DNA of 60,859 nucleotides from Microbispora hainanensis (GCF_006874475.1 NZ_VIRM01000059.1:1-60859), one strand, 5' to 3'. Counted from the stretch's first letter, positions 15,434-24,849 are shown. Numbers and translations are program-made. The notes: a model not told the origin generated them from the letters alone.

Positions 15434-17032
15434 ATGACTCCCATCCGTACCAGGGCTCTCGCGGCGCTCGCTCTGGCGCTGACCGGCTCGGCCGGTCTCG
15501 CCGCCTGCGGCGGCGACGCGTCCGACTCCGCCGCGCCGAGTGCCGCGGGCTACGTCAACGGCAAGACCTTCACCATCAACGTCTCCTCGGACCCGGGCGC
15601 CCTCGACCCACAGGGCTCGGTGGTGAGCACCCTGTACGGCATGACCCAGTTCGCCTACGACAACCTCGTGGCCACCGGCAAGAGCGGCGAGATCCTGCCG
15701 CAGCTGGCCGCGAAGTGGACCGTCGAAGGCACCACGGTCACCTTCACGATCAAGGACGGCGTCACCTGCTCGGACGGCACGCCGTTCACGGCGCAGACGG
15801 TGGTCGACAACATCACGTACGTCGAGAACCCGGACAACAAGAGCCCGTTCCTGGGCGTGTTCATCCCCGCCGGCGCGACCGCCACGGCCTCGGGCCCGAC
15901 CGTCACCGTCACGCTGGCCGCGCCGGCGCCGTTCGTGCTGAACGCGTTCGCGAGCCTGCCGATGGTGTGCGACGCCGGCATGAAGAACCGCGCGAGCCTC
16001 AAGGCCGGGGTGAACGGCACCGGCCCGTACGTCCTCACCGAGGCGGTGCCGTCCGACCACTACACCTACGAGCTCCGCCAGGGCTACACGTGGGGACCCG
16101 GCGGCGCCACCACGGCCGAGACGGGCATGCCGGCCACGGTGGTCTTCAGGGTCGTCGCGAACGAGACCACCTCCGCCAACGAGCTGCTCGCCGGCACCAT
16201 CAACGCCGTCCAGATCATCGGCCCCGACCGCGACCGCCTCACCCAGGCGGGCCTGAAGTCCGCCGACACGCAGACGCTCATCGGCGAGCAGTGGTACAAC
16301 CACGCGGACGGCCACGCGACCGCCGACCCCGCGGTGCGGATGGCACTGACCCAGGGGGTCGATCTCAAGCAGCTCCAGGTCGCCCTGACCTCCGGCAAGG
16401 GCCTGCCCGCGACCCAGCTGGCCGCCCTCCCGCCGGCCGCCTGCACCGGTGACGCGGTGACCGGCAACGTGCCGTCCTTCGACGCCGCCGCCGCCGGGGC
16501 CGCCCTCGACGCCGCCGGCTGGGTGAAGGGCCCGGACGGCATCCGCGTCAAGGACGGGAAGAAGCTCTCGCTCACCCTCCTCTTCCCCAACTCGCTCGGG
16601 ACCGGCGGGAGCGCCGCCGCCGAGCTCGCGGTGGCGGCCTGGAAGGCGGCCGGCATCGAGGTCAAGGCCTCCCAGCAGACCCAGACCGAGGCGTCCGGCG
16701 TGATCTTCGGCACCGGCGCCTGGGACATCGCCTGGCTGCCGCTCGCCGTCAGCACCCCCGACCAGGTCATGCCGTTCGTCTCCGGCCCCGCGGCCCCGAA
16801 GGGCACGAACTTCGCCTCCATCGACAACCCCGACTACCTCGCCTCCGCCACGAAGGCGATGAAGGCGAACGGCGCCGAGGGGTGCCAGGACTGGTTCGCC
16901 GCGGAGCAGGCGCTCTACAAGGCCGCCGACATGGTGCCGTTCGCCAACAGCACGATCCCGACCTTCCTCAAGGGAGCGATGCTCGACGTCATCGGCAGCG
17001 TCGTCCCGACGAGCATCCGGATGCTCGGCTGA
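15434..17032 (+). CDS. Peptide ABC transporter substrate-binding lipoprotein
   Basis: A 532-residue family 5 solute-binding lipoprotein: signal peptide with lipobox LAAC near residue 24, then the SDPGALDPQG and PQLAAKWTVEGTTVTFTIKDG signatures of DppA/OppA proteins. It delivers oligopeptides or related amides to the two permeases encoded next. Start ATG 15434 follows AAGGA. It lies 43 nt after the first hydrolase and 2 nt before the next gene. The binding pocket cannot be read from sequence, so the ligand is inferred from the flanking hydrolases. Confidence 0.95.
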   Translation: MTPIRTRALAALALALTGSAGLAACGGDASDSAAPSAAGYVNGKTFTINVSSDPGALDPQGSVVSTLYGMTQFAYDNLVATGKSGEILPQLAAKWTVEGTTVTFTIKDGVTCSDGTPFTAQTVVDNITYVENPDNKSPFLGVFIPAGATATASGPTVTVTLAAPAPFVLNAFASLPMVCDAGMKNRASLKAGVNGTGPYVLTEAVPSDHYTYELRQGYTWGPGGATTAETGMPATVVFRVVANETTSANELLAGTINAVQIIGPDRDRLTQAGLKSADTQTLIGEQWYNHADGHATADPAVRMALTQGVDLKQLQVALTSGKGLPATQLAALPPAACTGDAVTGNVPSFDAAAAGAALDAAGWVKGPDGIRVKDGKKLSLTLLFPNSLGTGGSAAAELAVAAWKAAGIEVKASQQTQTEASGVIFGTGAWDIAWLPLAVSTPDQVMPFVSGPAAPKGTNFASIDNPDYLASATKAMKANGAEGCQDWFAAEQALYKAADMVPFANSTIPTFLKGAMLDVIGSVVPTSIRMLG

Positions 17033-17034
17033 CG

Positions 17035-18045
17035 ATGAGCGAAACGACGTCGGCGGCCGTCTCGCGCGGCCTCCCCGGCAGGCCGGGCGGCCTGTGGGCG
17101 AACAGGTGGTTCCGTTTCGCGCTGCGGCGGACGGGACGGCTGCTGATATCGCTCTGGATCCTGGTGACCGCCTCGTTCCTGATGATCCATCTGGTGCCGG
17201 GCGATCCGGTGCGGGCGGCCCTCGGGCCGACCGCGCCGGCCGACCTGGTGCTGGCGCGGACGCGGGAGCTCGGCCTGCTCGACCCGCTCTGGCGGCAGTA
17301 CGCCGACTATCTGGTGCACCTGTTCCACGGGGAGCTGGGCACCTCGATCACCAGCCGCCTTCCCGTGAGCGAGACGATCGCGCAGCGGCTGCCCGCGTCG
17401 GCCCAGCTGGCCGTGGCCGCCTTCGTCGTCTCGATGCTCGTCGCGGTGCCCGTGGGCGTCGGGATGGCGGTGCTCACCCGCCGGGGCAGGAGGCGGCGCA
17501 CGGAGCTCGCGTTCACGGGGACGAGTGTCGTGCTCGGCGCGATCCCCGACTTCCTGTTCGGCGTGGGGCTCGTCTATCTGCTCGCGGTGCAGACGCACGT
17601 CTTCCCCGTGGCGGGCCGCGACGGCCTCGGCTCCTATGTGCTTCCGGTGCTCGCGCTGGCGATCGGTCCCGCCGCGGTGCTGTCGCGCATCGTCCGCGTG
17701 GAGATGCTCGCCGTGATGGAGGCCGACTACATCCGTACGGCCCGGGCCAAGCGGCTGACCCCGGTGCGGATCCATCTCACGCACGCCCTGCCCAACGCGG
17801 TCACGGCGACCCTGACGCTCGGGGGTCTGCTGCTGAGCTCGCTCGTGGCCGGGACGGTCCTGGTGGAGAACGTCTTCGCCTGGCCCGGTCTCGGCTCCAC
17901 GATCGTCTCCTCGATCACGTCGAAGGACTATCCGCTGGTGCAGGGCACCGTGCTCGTCTACGGAGTCGGAGTCCTCTTGATCAACACCCTTGTCGACGTG
18001 GCGCTCGCGCTGCTCGACCCCCGTTCGGCGATCGGAGACGGCTGA
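17035..18045 (+). CDS. Peptide ABC transporter permease (DppB-like)
   Basis: A 336-residue inner-membrane permease with about six helices and the family motif FLMIHLVPGDPVRAALG, then AARVGL-type EAA loop residues around DYIRTARAKRLTPVRIHLTH. It forms half of the translocation channel with the next gene product. ATG 17035 starts 2 nt after the binding-protein stop. The N-terminal 30 residues are hydrophilic and slightly longer than usual. Confidence 0.94.
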   Translation: MSETTSAAVSRGLPGRPGGLWANRWFRFALRRTGRLLISLWILVTASFLMIHLVPGDPVRAALGPTAPADLVLARTRELGLLDPLWRQYADYLVHLFHGELGTSITSRLPVSETIAQRLPASAQLAVAAFVVSMLVAVPVGVGMAVLTRRGRRRRTELAFTGTSVVLGAIPDFLFGVGLVYLLAVQTHVFPVAGRDGLGSYVLPVLALAIGPAAVLSRIVRVEMLAVMEADYIRTARAKRLTPVRIHLTHALPNAVTATLTLGGLLLSSLVAGTVLVENVFAWPGLGSTIVSSITSKDYPLVQGTVLVYGVGVLLINTLVDVALALLDPRSAIGDG

Positions 18046-18046
18046 G

Positions 18047-19948
18047 ATGCGCGCGGCACGTGTCCTGCTCAGGCCCGTCGGCCTGGCCGGATTCGGCCTC
18101 CTCGTCCTCGTCCTGCTGGTGGCCGTGTTCGGCCCGGTCCTGTGGGACGGGCGGGCGACGGTCGTCGACACGGGCAACCTGCTCGCCGGGCCCTCGGCGG
18201 AGCATTGGATCGGCACCGACAACCTCGGCCGGGACCTCTTCTTCCGGGTGCTGGTGGCCACCAGGCTCTCGGTCGCGCTGGCACTCGCCTCGACGGGCAT
18301 CAGCGTGGCGCTGGGCATCGTCCTGGGCGCCGCGCCCCTGCTGGCCGGGCGGCGCGCGGGCCGGCTCGTCACGGGGGCCGTCAGCGTGCTGGTGGCCTTC
18401 CCCGGCCTGCTGCTCGTGCTGTTCTTCGCCGTCGTCTTCGGCGTCGGCGCGCGAGGCGCGGCGCTCGCGGTGGGCCTGGCCGGAGCGCCCGCGTTCGCCC
18501 GGCTGTGTCACACGCTCATCGCCGGCATCTCGGCGCGTGACTACATCGCCGCGGCCCGCATCGCGGGCGTGAGCAGATGGCGCATCCTGCGCCGCCACGC
18601 GCTGCCGAACATCGCCGAGCCGCTCATCGTCAACGCGACGATGGCCGCGGGCGGGGCGCTGCTGACGTTCGCCGGGCTCTCGTTCCTGGGGCTGGGCGTG
18701 CAGGCTCCGTCCTACGACTGGGGCAGGCTCATGCAGGACGGGCTCAACGGCATCTACGTCCACCCTCTCGCCGCGCTCGGGCCGGGCATCGCCGTCGTCC
18801 TCGCGGGCCTCGCGTTCAACCTCACGGGTGAGGCGTTCGCGGCCGCCTTCGGCGTCGACGTGATCCCCGGCGTGGCGCGGCTGCGCCAGGTGCGGAACGC
18901 CGCCGCCGAGGCCCGCGGTTCGGGGGCCACGACGGCCTCCACCGACGCCGGCACGATCCTGTCGGTGGACGACCTGCGGGTGACGATTCCCGGTGCCCAG
19001 CGGCCGATCCGGGCGGTGCGGGGCGTCGGCTTCGCCGTCCGGGACGGCGAAGCGGTCGGCGTCGTCGGCGAGTCCGGCTCGGGCAAGTCCATGACGGCGC
19101 TGGCCCTGGCCCGGCTCATCGAGGAGCCGATCCGCGTCGAGGCGAACCACCTGGTCTTCGCGGGCGAGGACCTCATGGCCGGCGGCGACTCCGCGGCACG
19201 GCGCAAGCGCCTCGGCACGTCGCTGGCCGTCGTCTTCCAGGACCCCATGACGTCCTTCAACCCGGTGCACCGGGTCGGTCCGCAACTGGCCGAGGTGAGC
19301 CGCTTCCACCAGGGCCTGAGCCGCAGGGCGGCCCTCGCCCGTGCGGTCGACCGCCTCCGCGCGGTCAGGGTCCGCGATCCCGAACGGCGCGCGCGGCAGT
19401 ATCCCTTCGAGTTCTCCGGGGGGATGCGCCAGCGGGCGATGATCGGCATGGGCCTCATGGGGACTCCGCGGCTCATCATCGCCGACGAGCCGACCACCGC
19501 TCTCGACGTCACCGTGCAGCGGCAGGTCCTCGAACTCCTCACCGAGGTGCGCCGCGACACCGGCGCCGCCCTCCTGCTCATCAGCCACGACGTCTCGGTC
19601 GTGACCGACGTGTGCGACCGGGTGCTGGTGATGTACGCCGGCCGCATCGTCGAGGAACTTCCGGCGCGGGACCTCCGGACGCTCGCCCGGCACCCGTACA
19701 CGCGCGCGCTCGTCGCGGCCGTGCCCGACATGGAGACCGACCTGACCAGGCCGCTCGCCGTCATTCCCGGGCTGCCGGTCGATCCCTCCCGGATTCCGGA
19801 CGGCTGCGCCTTCGCGGCCCGCTGCCCACTCGCCGACGACCACTGCCGCACGGCCGATCCCCCGCTCCGGGCCGACGCGGCGGGCAACCGCGTCGCGTGC
19901 CACAAGGCCGGGCAGGCGCTTCCCGACACCGCGGAGGTGACCGCATGA
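18047..19948 (+). CDS. Fused permease-ATPase (DppC-DppD) of peptide transporter
   Basis: A 633-residue natural fusion. Residues 1-275 are a DppC permease with helices and the DYIAAARIAGVSRWRILRRH loop. A short linker follows (about 285-300), and then a DppD-type ATPase: Walker A GESGSGKS at 341-348, Q-loop VVFQDPMTSFNP, signature FSGGMRQR, Walker B LIIADEP, and the C-terminal oligopeptide domain with CAFAARCPLADDHC. The ATPase energises uptake. ATG 18047 is one base after the previous stop. The frame runs through with no frameshift. Such fusions are known in actinobacteria. Confidence 0.94.
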   Translation: MRAARVLLRPVGLAGFGLLVLVLLVAVFGPVLWDGRATVVDTGNLLAGPSAEHWIGTDNLGRDLFFRVLVATRLSVALALASTGISVALGIVLGAAPLLAGRRAGRLVTGAVSVLVAFPGLLLVLFFAVVFGVGARGAALAVGLAGAPAFARLCHTLIAGISARDYIAAARIAGVSRWRILRRHALPNIAEPLIVNATMAAGGALLTFAGLSFLGLGVQAPSYDWGRLMQDGLNGIYVHPLAALGPGIAVVLAGLAFNLTGEAFAAAFGVDVIPGVARLRQVRNAAAEARGSGATTASTDAGTILSVDDLRVTIPGAQRPIRAVRGVGFAVRDGEAVGVVGESGSGKSMTALALARLIEEPIRVEANHLVFAGEDLMAGGDSAARRKRLGTSLAVVFQDPMTSFNPVHRVGPQLAEVSRFHQGLSRRAALARAVDRLRAVRVRDPERRARQYPFEFSGGMRQRAMIGMGLMGTPRLIIADEPTTALDVTVQRQVLELLTEVRRDTGAALLLISHDVSVVTDVCDRVLVMYAGRIVEELPARDLRTLARHPYTRALVAAVPDMETDLTRPLAVIPGLPVDPSRIPDGCAFAARCPLADDHCRTADPPLRADAAGNRVACHKAGQALPDTAEVTA

Positions 19949-20787
19949 CCGTCCTCAGCTTCCGCGACGTCTCCGTACGCTACGGCTCGCACACGGTGCT
20001 GAAGGGCGTCAGCCTCGACATCGCCCACGGCGAGATCGTCGGCCTCGTCGGCGAGTCGGGGTCGGGAAAGTCGACCCTGGCCCGGGCCGCCGTGGGCCTG
20101 GCGCCCCTGGCGGGCGGCCGGATCCTGCTGGACGATCGGCCGGTGCCGACCCGAGGGCGCGCGCGCCCGGTGCAGATGGTCTTCCAGGATCCCTACTCCT
20201 CGCTCGACCCGCGCATGACCGTGGGCGAGAGCATCGCCGAGGCCATGCGGGAGCGCCTCGGCAAGCAGGCCCGGCGAGCGGAGATCACGCGTCTGCTCGC
20301 GCTGGTCCACCTGGACGCGGCGCGCGCCGGCGACCGCCCCGGCCGGCTGTCCGGCGGCCAGCGCCAGCGTGTCGCGCTGGCCCGCGCCCTGGCCGCCCGG
20401 CCCGAGGTCATCCTCGCCGACGAGATCACCTCGGCGCTCGATGTCTCCGTGCAGGGCGCCGTGCTCAACCTCGTCCGCGAGATGCGGCGGGAACTGGACC
20501 TGTCCATGCTGTTCATCTCCCACAACCTGGCGGTCGTCCGCTACGTCGCCGACCGCGTCGCCGTGATGTACGACGGAGAGATCGTCGAGCACGGCCCCAC
20601 CACCCAGGTGCTCGGTTCGCCACAGCACGAGTACACGCGCCATCTCCTCGCCGCCGTTCCCGGAGCCGCACACCGGGCGTCCGCGGGAGACCGGGCGTCC
20701 GCGGGGAACCAGGCGTCCGTTGGAAACCAGGCGTCCGCGGAAAACAGGAACGGCATCCTCTCCCCCACCCCGAAGGAGCACACGTGA
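19945..20787 (+). CDS. Peptide ABC transporter ATPase (DppF-like)
   Basis: A 280-residue second ATPase: Walker A GESGSGKS near residue 36, VFQDPYSSLDPR, signature LSGGQRQR, Walker B VILADEI, and the H-loop ISHNLAVV. It pairs with the fused ATPase domain. Its ATG overlaps the previous stop (ATGA). The last 35 residues are a degenerate six-residue repeat (ASAGDR/ASAGNQ/ASVGNQ/ASAENR) not needed for the fold, made by an 18-bp tandem repeat just before the stop. Confidence 0.94.
   Translation: MTVLSFRDVSVRYGSHTVLKGVSLDIAHGEIVGLVGESGSGKSTLARAAVGLAPLAGGRILLDDRPVPTRGRARPVQMVFQDPYSSLDPRMTVGESIAEAMRERLGKQARRAEITRLLALVHLDAARAGDRPGRLSGGQRQRVALARALAARPEVILADEITSALDVSVQGAVLNLVREMRRELDLSMLFISHNLAVVRYVADRVAVMYDGEIVEHGPTTQVLGSPQHEYTRHLLAAVPGAAHRASAGDRASAGNQASVGNQASAENRNGILSPTPKEHT
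20674..20745 (+). repeat. Four 18-bp tandem repeats at a gene end
   Basis: Units such as CGGGCGTCCGCGGGAGAC, slightly diverged, encode the six-residue repeats at the C-terminus of the DppF-like ATPase. Confidence 0.85.
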
Positions 20788-22175
20788 CCACCACCATCGA
20801 CCAGCAGCACTGGCAGAGCCGGCTCGACGAGCTCGCCGCCAAGCACGGAGTGCCGGGCGCCCAGCTGGGCATTCTCCGGCTCGGCGCCGACGGCGGGGAC
20901 GACGAGCTCGTCACCGCCGCCACGGGCGTGCTGCACGCCGGCACCGGCCAGCCGGCCACCACCGACTCGGTGTGGCAGATCGGCTCGATCTCCAAGGTGT
21001 GGACGGCGACCGTCGTCATGCAGCTCGTCGACGAGGGCAGGTTCGCCCTCGACACCCCGGTCGTGGAGGTCCTTCCGGAGTTCCGGCTGCGCGAGCCGGA
21101 GACGACCGCGGCCGTGACCGTCTGGCACCTGCTCACCCACACCAGCGGCATCGACGGCGACGTGTTCACCGACACCGGCCGGGGTGACGACGCGCTGGAG
21201 AAGTACGTCGCGCTGCTGGCCGACGGCGCGCAGAACCACCCCGTCGGCGCCACCTGGTCCTACTGCAACGCGGGCTACTCGGTGCTCGGCCGGATCATCG
21301 AGGTCGTCACCGGCAAGACCTGGGACCAGGCGATCAGGGAGCGGCTGTTCGCCCCGCTCGGCCTCACCCACACCACGACCCTGCCCGAGGAGGCCATGGT
21401 CTTCGCCCACGCGATGGGCCATCTCAAGGGCGGCGAGGAGCCGGTGGTCGCGCCGGTGTGGGGCGGACTGCCCCGCGCGGTCGGCCCGGCCGGCCTGATC
21501 ACGGCGACCGTCACCGACGTGCTCGCCTTCGCCCGGATGCACCTGACCGGCGGGCTCGCCGCCGACGGCACCCGCGTGCTGTCGGAGGAGAGCGTCACGG
21601 CGATGTCGGCCTTCCAGGCCGACTGCCCCGAGAAGGACCTGCTCGGCGACTCGTGGGGCCTGGGCTGGTTCCGGTGCGACTGGCGGGGCCACCGGGCCTA
21701 CGGCCATGACGGCAACACGGTCGGCCAGGCGGCGTTCCTGCGCGTCCTGCCGGAGGCCGGCGTCGCGGTCGCGCTCAACACGAACGGCGGCCACACCCGC
21801 GATCTCTACGCGAACCTCTACGACGAGATCTTCACCGAGCTCACCGGTGTGAGCCTGCCCGAGCCGTTCGAGCCGCCCGCCGAGCCGGGGACGGCCGACG
21901 TGACGCCGTACGCCGGCACGTACGAGCGCGAGTCGGTGCGCATGGAGGTGCTGGAGGACGAGGGCAAGCCGGTCCTGCGCGTCACGGTGATGGGCCCGCT
22001 GGCCGAGCTCGAGGACCCTGTCGAGACCTACGAGATGATCCCGGCCGGGCAGGGCGTCTACGCCGTACGGCCCGAGGGGATGGAGACGTGGGCGCCGGTG
22101 CGGTTCTACTCGCTGCCCACGGGCGAGGAGTACGTCCACTACGGCGCTCGCGCGACCCCCAGGAAGCACGGCTGA
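20784..22175 (+). CDS. Serine hydrolase, beta-lactamase/D-aminopeptidase family (second copy)
   Basis: A 463-residue cytoplasmic class C beta-lactamase-like hydrolase and paralogue of the gene at 14011. SISK motif at Ser68-Lys71, YCN at Tyr160, GHDGN third motif and a C-terminal beta-rich domain. Having the two copies bracket the transporter genes suggests complementary peptide specificities. GTG 20784 overlaps the previous stop by 4 nt and follows GAAGGAG. The exact substrate (D-amino acid ends, beta-lactams or amides) is open. Confidence 0.92.
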   Translation: MTTTIDQQHWQSRLDELAAKHGVPGAQLGILRLGADGGDDELVTAATGVLHAGTGQPATTDSVWQIGSISKVWTATVVMQLVDEGRFALDTPVVEVLPEFRLREPETTAAVTVWHLLTHTSGIDGDVFTDTGRGDDALEKYVALLADGAQNHPVGATWSYCNAGYSVLGRIIEVVTGKTWDQAIRERLFAPLGLTHTTTLPEEAMVFAHAMGHLKGGEEPVVAPVWGGLPRAVGPAGLITATVTDVLAFARMHLTGGLAADGTRVLSEESVTAMSAFQADCPEKDLLGDSWGLGWFRCDWRGHRAYGHDGNTVGQAAFLRVLPEAGVAVALNTNGGHTRDLYANLYDEIFTELTGVSLPEPFEPPAEPGTADVTPYAGTYERESVRMEVLEDEGKPVLRVTVMGPLAELEDPVETYEMIPAGQGVYAVRPEGMETWAPVRFYSLPTGEEYVHYGARATPRKHG

Positions 22176-22248
22176 CCGTGCCCGGCACTTCGCATGGCTC
22201 CCCCGGCCTCGACGCGATCCCGGCCGCCGGACCGCTGGAGGACGAGGC

Positions 22249-23100
22249 GTGAGCATCGAGGCATCCTCCCTCGGCGTCGCGGCGGAGCACGCGGCGAGAT
22301 GGGCGGCGAAGGCGGGAGTGGCGATCCGGGAGCTCCGGGACCTCGACGAGGCCCACGCCGTGATCGACCTGCTCGTCGGGATCTGGGGCCGGCCGGAGAA
22401 CCCGTTGATCACCGTCGAGTTCCTCCGCGCCCTGACGATGGCGGGCAACTACGTCGCCGGCGCCTATGACGGAGACCGGCTCGTCGGCGTCTGCATCGGC
22501 TTCCACGCGGAGCCGGCGGCGCGCACCCTGCACAGCCACATCGCGGGGGTGGCGCCGGGGCTGGCCGGCCGCGGCGTCGGGACGGCGCTCAAGCTGCACC
22601 AGCGCGCGTGGGCGCTCGCCCGCGGCATCGGCACGATCGAGTGGACCTTCGATCCGCTGGTGGGCCGCAACGCCTACTTCAACATCGTCAAGCTGGGGGC
22701 GCTCCCGGTGGCGTATCTGCCGAACTTCTACGGCGCGATGCACGACGCCGTCAACGGCGGCGACGACACCGACCGGCTTCTGGTCCACTGGGAGCTGCTC
22801 TCGCCGCGTGTCCTCGCCGCCTGCGCGGGAGCGCCGTACGAACGCCCGGCCGGCGGCCCGTGGAGCAGGAGGGTGGCGGCTCCGGCCGACATCGAGGCGC
22901 TCCGGGCCGGCGACACGGCCGCCGCGGTGGCCTGGCGCCGCCGGCTGCGCGGCGAGCTGGAGCCGCTGATGGCCTCCGGCGGCCGCGTCGTCGACTTCGA
23001 CCTCACGCTCGGCTACCTCGTCGAGCTCCCCCTGCCTGAAGGAGACGGGCCTGAAGGAGACGGGCCTGAAGGAGACGGGCCTCAAGGAGACACGTCATGA
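22249..23100 (+). CDS. COG3375-type GNAT acyltransferase
   Basis: A 283-residue GNAT protein. Residues 85-180 carry the acyl-CoA loop GLAGRGVGTALKLHQR and the WTFDPLVGRNAYFNIVKLGA and NFYGAMHDAVNGG stretches typical of COG3375. Members have been linked to N-succinylation of D-amino acids, working with an N-succinylamino acid racemase and a desuccinylase. That activity is inferred here, and no racemase gene lies nearby. GTG 22249 follows GGAGG. The C-terminus is a tandem EGDGP repeat. It is the last gene of the peptide operon. Confidence 0.85.
   Translation: MSIEASSLGVAAEHAARWAAKAGVAIRELRDLDEAHAVIDLLVGIWGRPENPLITVEFLRALTMAGNYVAGAYDGDRLVGVCIGFHAEPAARTLHSHIAGVAPGLAGRGVGTALKLHQRAWALARGIGTIEWTFDPLVGRNAYFNIVKLGALPVAYLPNFYGAMHDAVNGGDDTDRLLVHWELLSPRVLAACAGAPYERPAGGPWSRRVAAPADIEALRAGDTAAAVAWRRRLRGELEPLMASGGRVVDFDLTLGYLVELPLPEGDGPEGDGPEGDGPQGDTS
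23035..23094 (+). repeat. Four 15-bp tandem repeats at a gene end
   Basis: CCTGAAGGAGACGGG three times plus one variant, in frame, ending just before the stop of the acyltransferase gene. Confidence 0.9.
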
Positions 23101-23167
23101 CACCGCGCCGCCCCGGCCGCTGAGCGCTTCTCCCGGATGCCGAGCCGAATGGATCCCCCTCCGCTCA

Positions 23168-23207
23168 TCGGCCGATCGGATCGCACCCCGGACCGGCGGC
23201 CTATACT
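23168..23207 (+). promoter_or_regulatory. pucR-type gene promoter with CCGATCGG site
   Basis: TCGGCCGATCGGA (23168-23180) matches the reverse of operator site B at 13960-13975 over 13 bases and overlaps the expected -35. The -10 box TATACT is at 23202-23207, 7 nt before GTG 23215, so the mRNA is probably leaderless. Autoregulation and control of the peptide operon by one regulator are inferred. Confidence 0.7.
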
Positions 23208-23214
23208 TCCGGGC

Positions 23215-24849
23215 GTGAGCCGGCGTCCGCGTGCCAGCCTCGGTCGTGTGCTGGACGACCTCGGCACCACGCTGCTCGAACTGGTCGCCGGCGACGTCGA
23301 CCACCCGGGAGAGATCAGCGGGCTCGTCATCTTCGACCCGCTCGACGAACCCGTGCTTCCGCCGCGCTCGCTCGTGCTGGGCGTCGGGGTCGACCCGGCC
23401 GGTGGCACGCTGGGCCGGCTGCTCCGCTCGCTCGGTGACCACGACACGGTGGGTCTCGTCGTCCGGGCCCCGGTCGCCGTGACACCGGAGCTGCGGGAGG
23501 CGGTCCTCGCGAGCGGCGTGGCCCTGATCGGGCTGCGCCGGGGCGCCACGTGGGCACAGCTCACCGCGCTCATCCGCTCGGTGCTCGCCGAAGGGGACAT
23601 CGGAGTCGACGGGCAGGAGTCGCTCGGGGGTCTCCCGTCCGGCGACCTGTTCGCCGTGGCCAACGCCGTGGCCGCGCTCCTCGACGCGCCCATCACCATC
23701 GAGGACCGCAACTCCCGGGTGCTCGCCTTCTCCGGGCGCCAGGACGAGGCGGACGCCTCGCGGGTGGAGACGGTCATCGGCCGGCAGGTGCCCGAGCGGT
23801 ACGCCACGCGGCTGACGGAGCTCGGCGTCTTCCGGGACCTCTACCGCTACCCGTGGCCGGTCGTCGTCAAGCCGCAGGACCTGGGATACGACGCGATCAC
23901 GGTGCAACGCGTCGCCATCGCCGTACGCGCCGGAGACGAGGTGCTCGGCTCGATCTGGGCGGCCATGGACGGCGACGTCGACGAGGAGCGTACGGAGGCG
24001 CTGCTCGACGCCTCGAAGCTGGTCGCGCTGCATCTGCTGCGGATCCGGGCCGGCGCCGACGTCCAGCGGAGGCTGCGCACCGACCTCATCGGGACCGTCC
24101 TGGAAGGGGGCGCCGGGGCGCGGGACGCCCTCGCGCGGCTCGGCCTGTCCGGCCGCCGTCTCGTCGTCGTGGGCGCGGGCCTGCCGGCCGACGACGACCA
24201 CACCGGTGCGGACCAGGCCAGATCGGCCCGGCTCGAACGGCTCGCGGACGCGCTGTCGGCGCATCTGTCGGTGACCGTGCCGTCGTCCGCGGTGGCGGCC
24301 GTCGGCGGCACCGTCTATGGCCTGCTGCCCGTGGTCGTCTCGACCGGCGGCCCGGAACAGCGGGCCGTCCGGCTCGCCGCCGACTTCGTGGAGCGGGTCG
24401 GCGGGAGCCTCCGCGCGTTCGTGGCGGTCGCCTCCGCGGGATCGGACATCAGCGGGATCGTCCAGGGAAGGGCCCGGGCCGACCGGGTGCTCCGGGTGAT
24501 GCGCGAGGGCCACACCAACCTGCGGGTGGCCCGGCTCGACGACGTTCAGACGCTCGCCCTGGTCCTGGAGCTGCGCGACCTCGCGGCGGCGCGCGACGAG
24601 CGGCCGGCCGGCGCGATCGCCCGCCTGATGGAGTATGACGAGCGGCACAACGCCGGGCTCGTCGAATCGCTGGAGGCCTGGCTCGACGCCCTCGGCGACG
24701 TGGGCAAGGCGGCGAGCGCGCTGTTCATCCACCCCAACACGCTGCGCTACCGCCTCAGGCGCGTCGCCGAGGTGGGCGAGATCGACCTGGACGATCCGGA
24801 GCAACGGTTCGCGGCGATGCTGCAACTGCGCATCCTGGCGCCGCGCTGA
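23215..24849 (+). CDS. PucR-family transcriptional regulator
   Basis: A 544-residue regulator. The N-terminal purine-catabolism-type domain (about 1-120), a middle GAF-like region with AITIEDRNSRVLAFSG, and a C-terminal PucR helix-turn-helix (VGKAASALFIHPNTLRYRLR) match CdaR/PucR family proteins that sense small metabolites. The GTG 23215 start is set by the TATACT box 7 nt upstream. It follows the peptide operon in the same direction and its own promoter shares the operator motif, so it probably controls that operon and itself. Convergent with the aldolase gene. Confidence 0.9.
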   Translation: MSRRPRASLGRVLDDLGTTLLELVAGDVDHPGEISGLVIFDPLDEPVLPPRSLVLGVGVDPAGGTLGRLLRSLGDHDTVGLVVRAPVAVTPELREAVLASGVALIGLRRGATWAQLTALIRSVLAEGDIGVDGQESLGGLPSGDLFAVANAVAALLDAPITIEDRNSRVLAFSGRQDEADASRVETVIGRQVPERYATRLTELGVFRDLYRYPWPVVVKPQDLGYDAITVQRVAIAVRAGDEVLGSIWAAMDGDVDEERTEALLDASKLVALHLLRIRAGADVQRRLRTDLIGTVLEGGAGARDALARLGLSGRRLVVVGAGLPADDDHTGADQARSARLERLADALSAHLSVTVPSSAVAAVGGTVYGLLPVVVSTGGPEQRAVRLAADFVERVGGSLRAFVAVASAGSDISGIVQGRARADRVLRVMREGHTNLRVARLDDVQTLALVLELRDLAAARDERPAGAIARLMEYDERHNAGLVESLEAWLDALGDVGKAASALFIHPNTLRYRLRRVAEVGEIDLDDPEQRFAAMLQLRILAPR

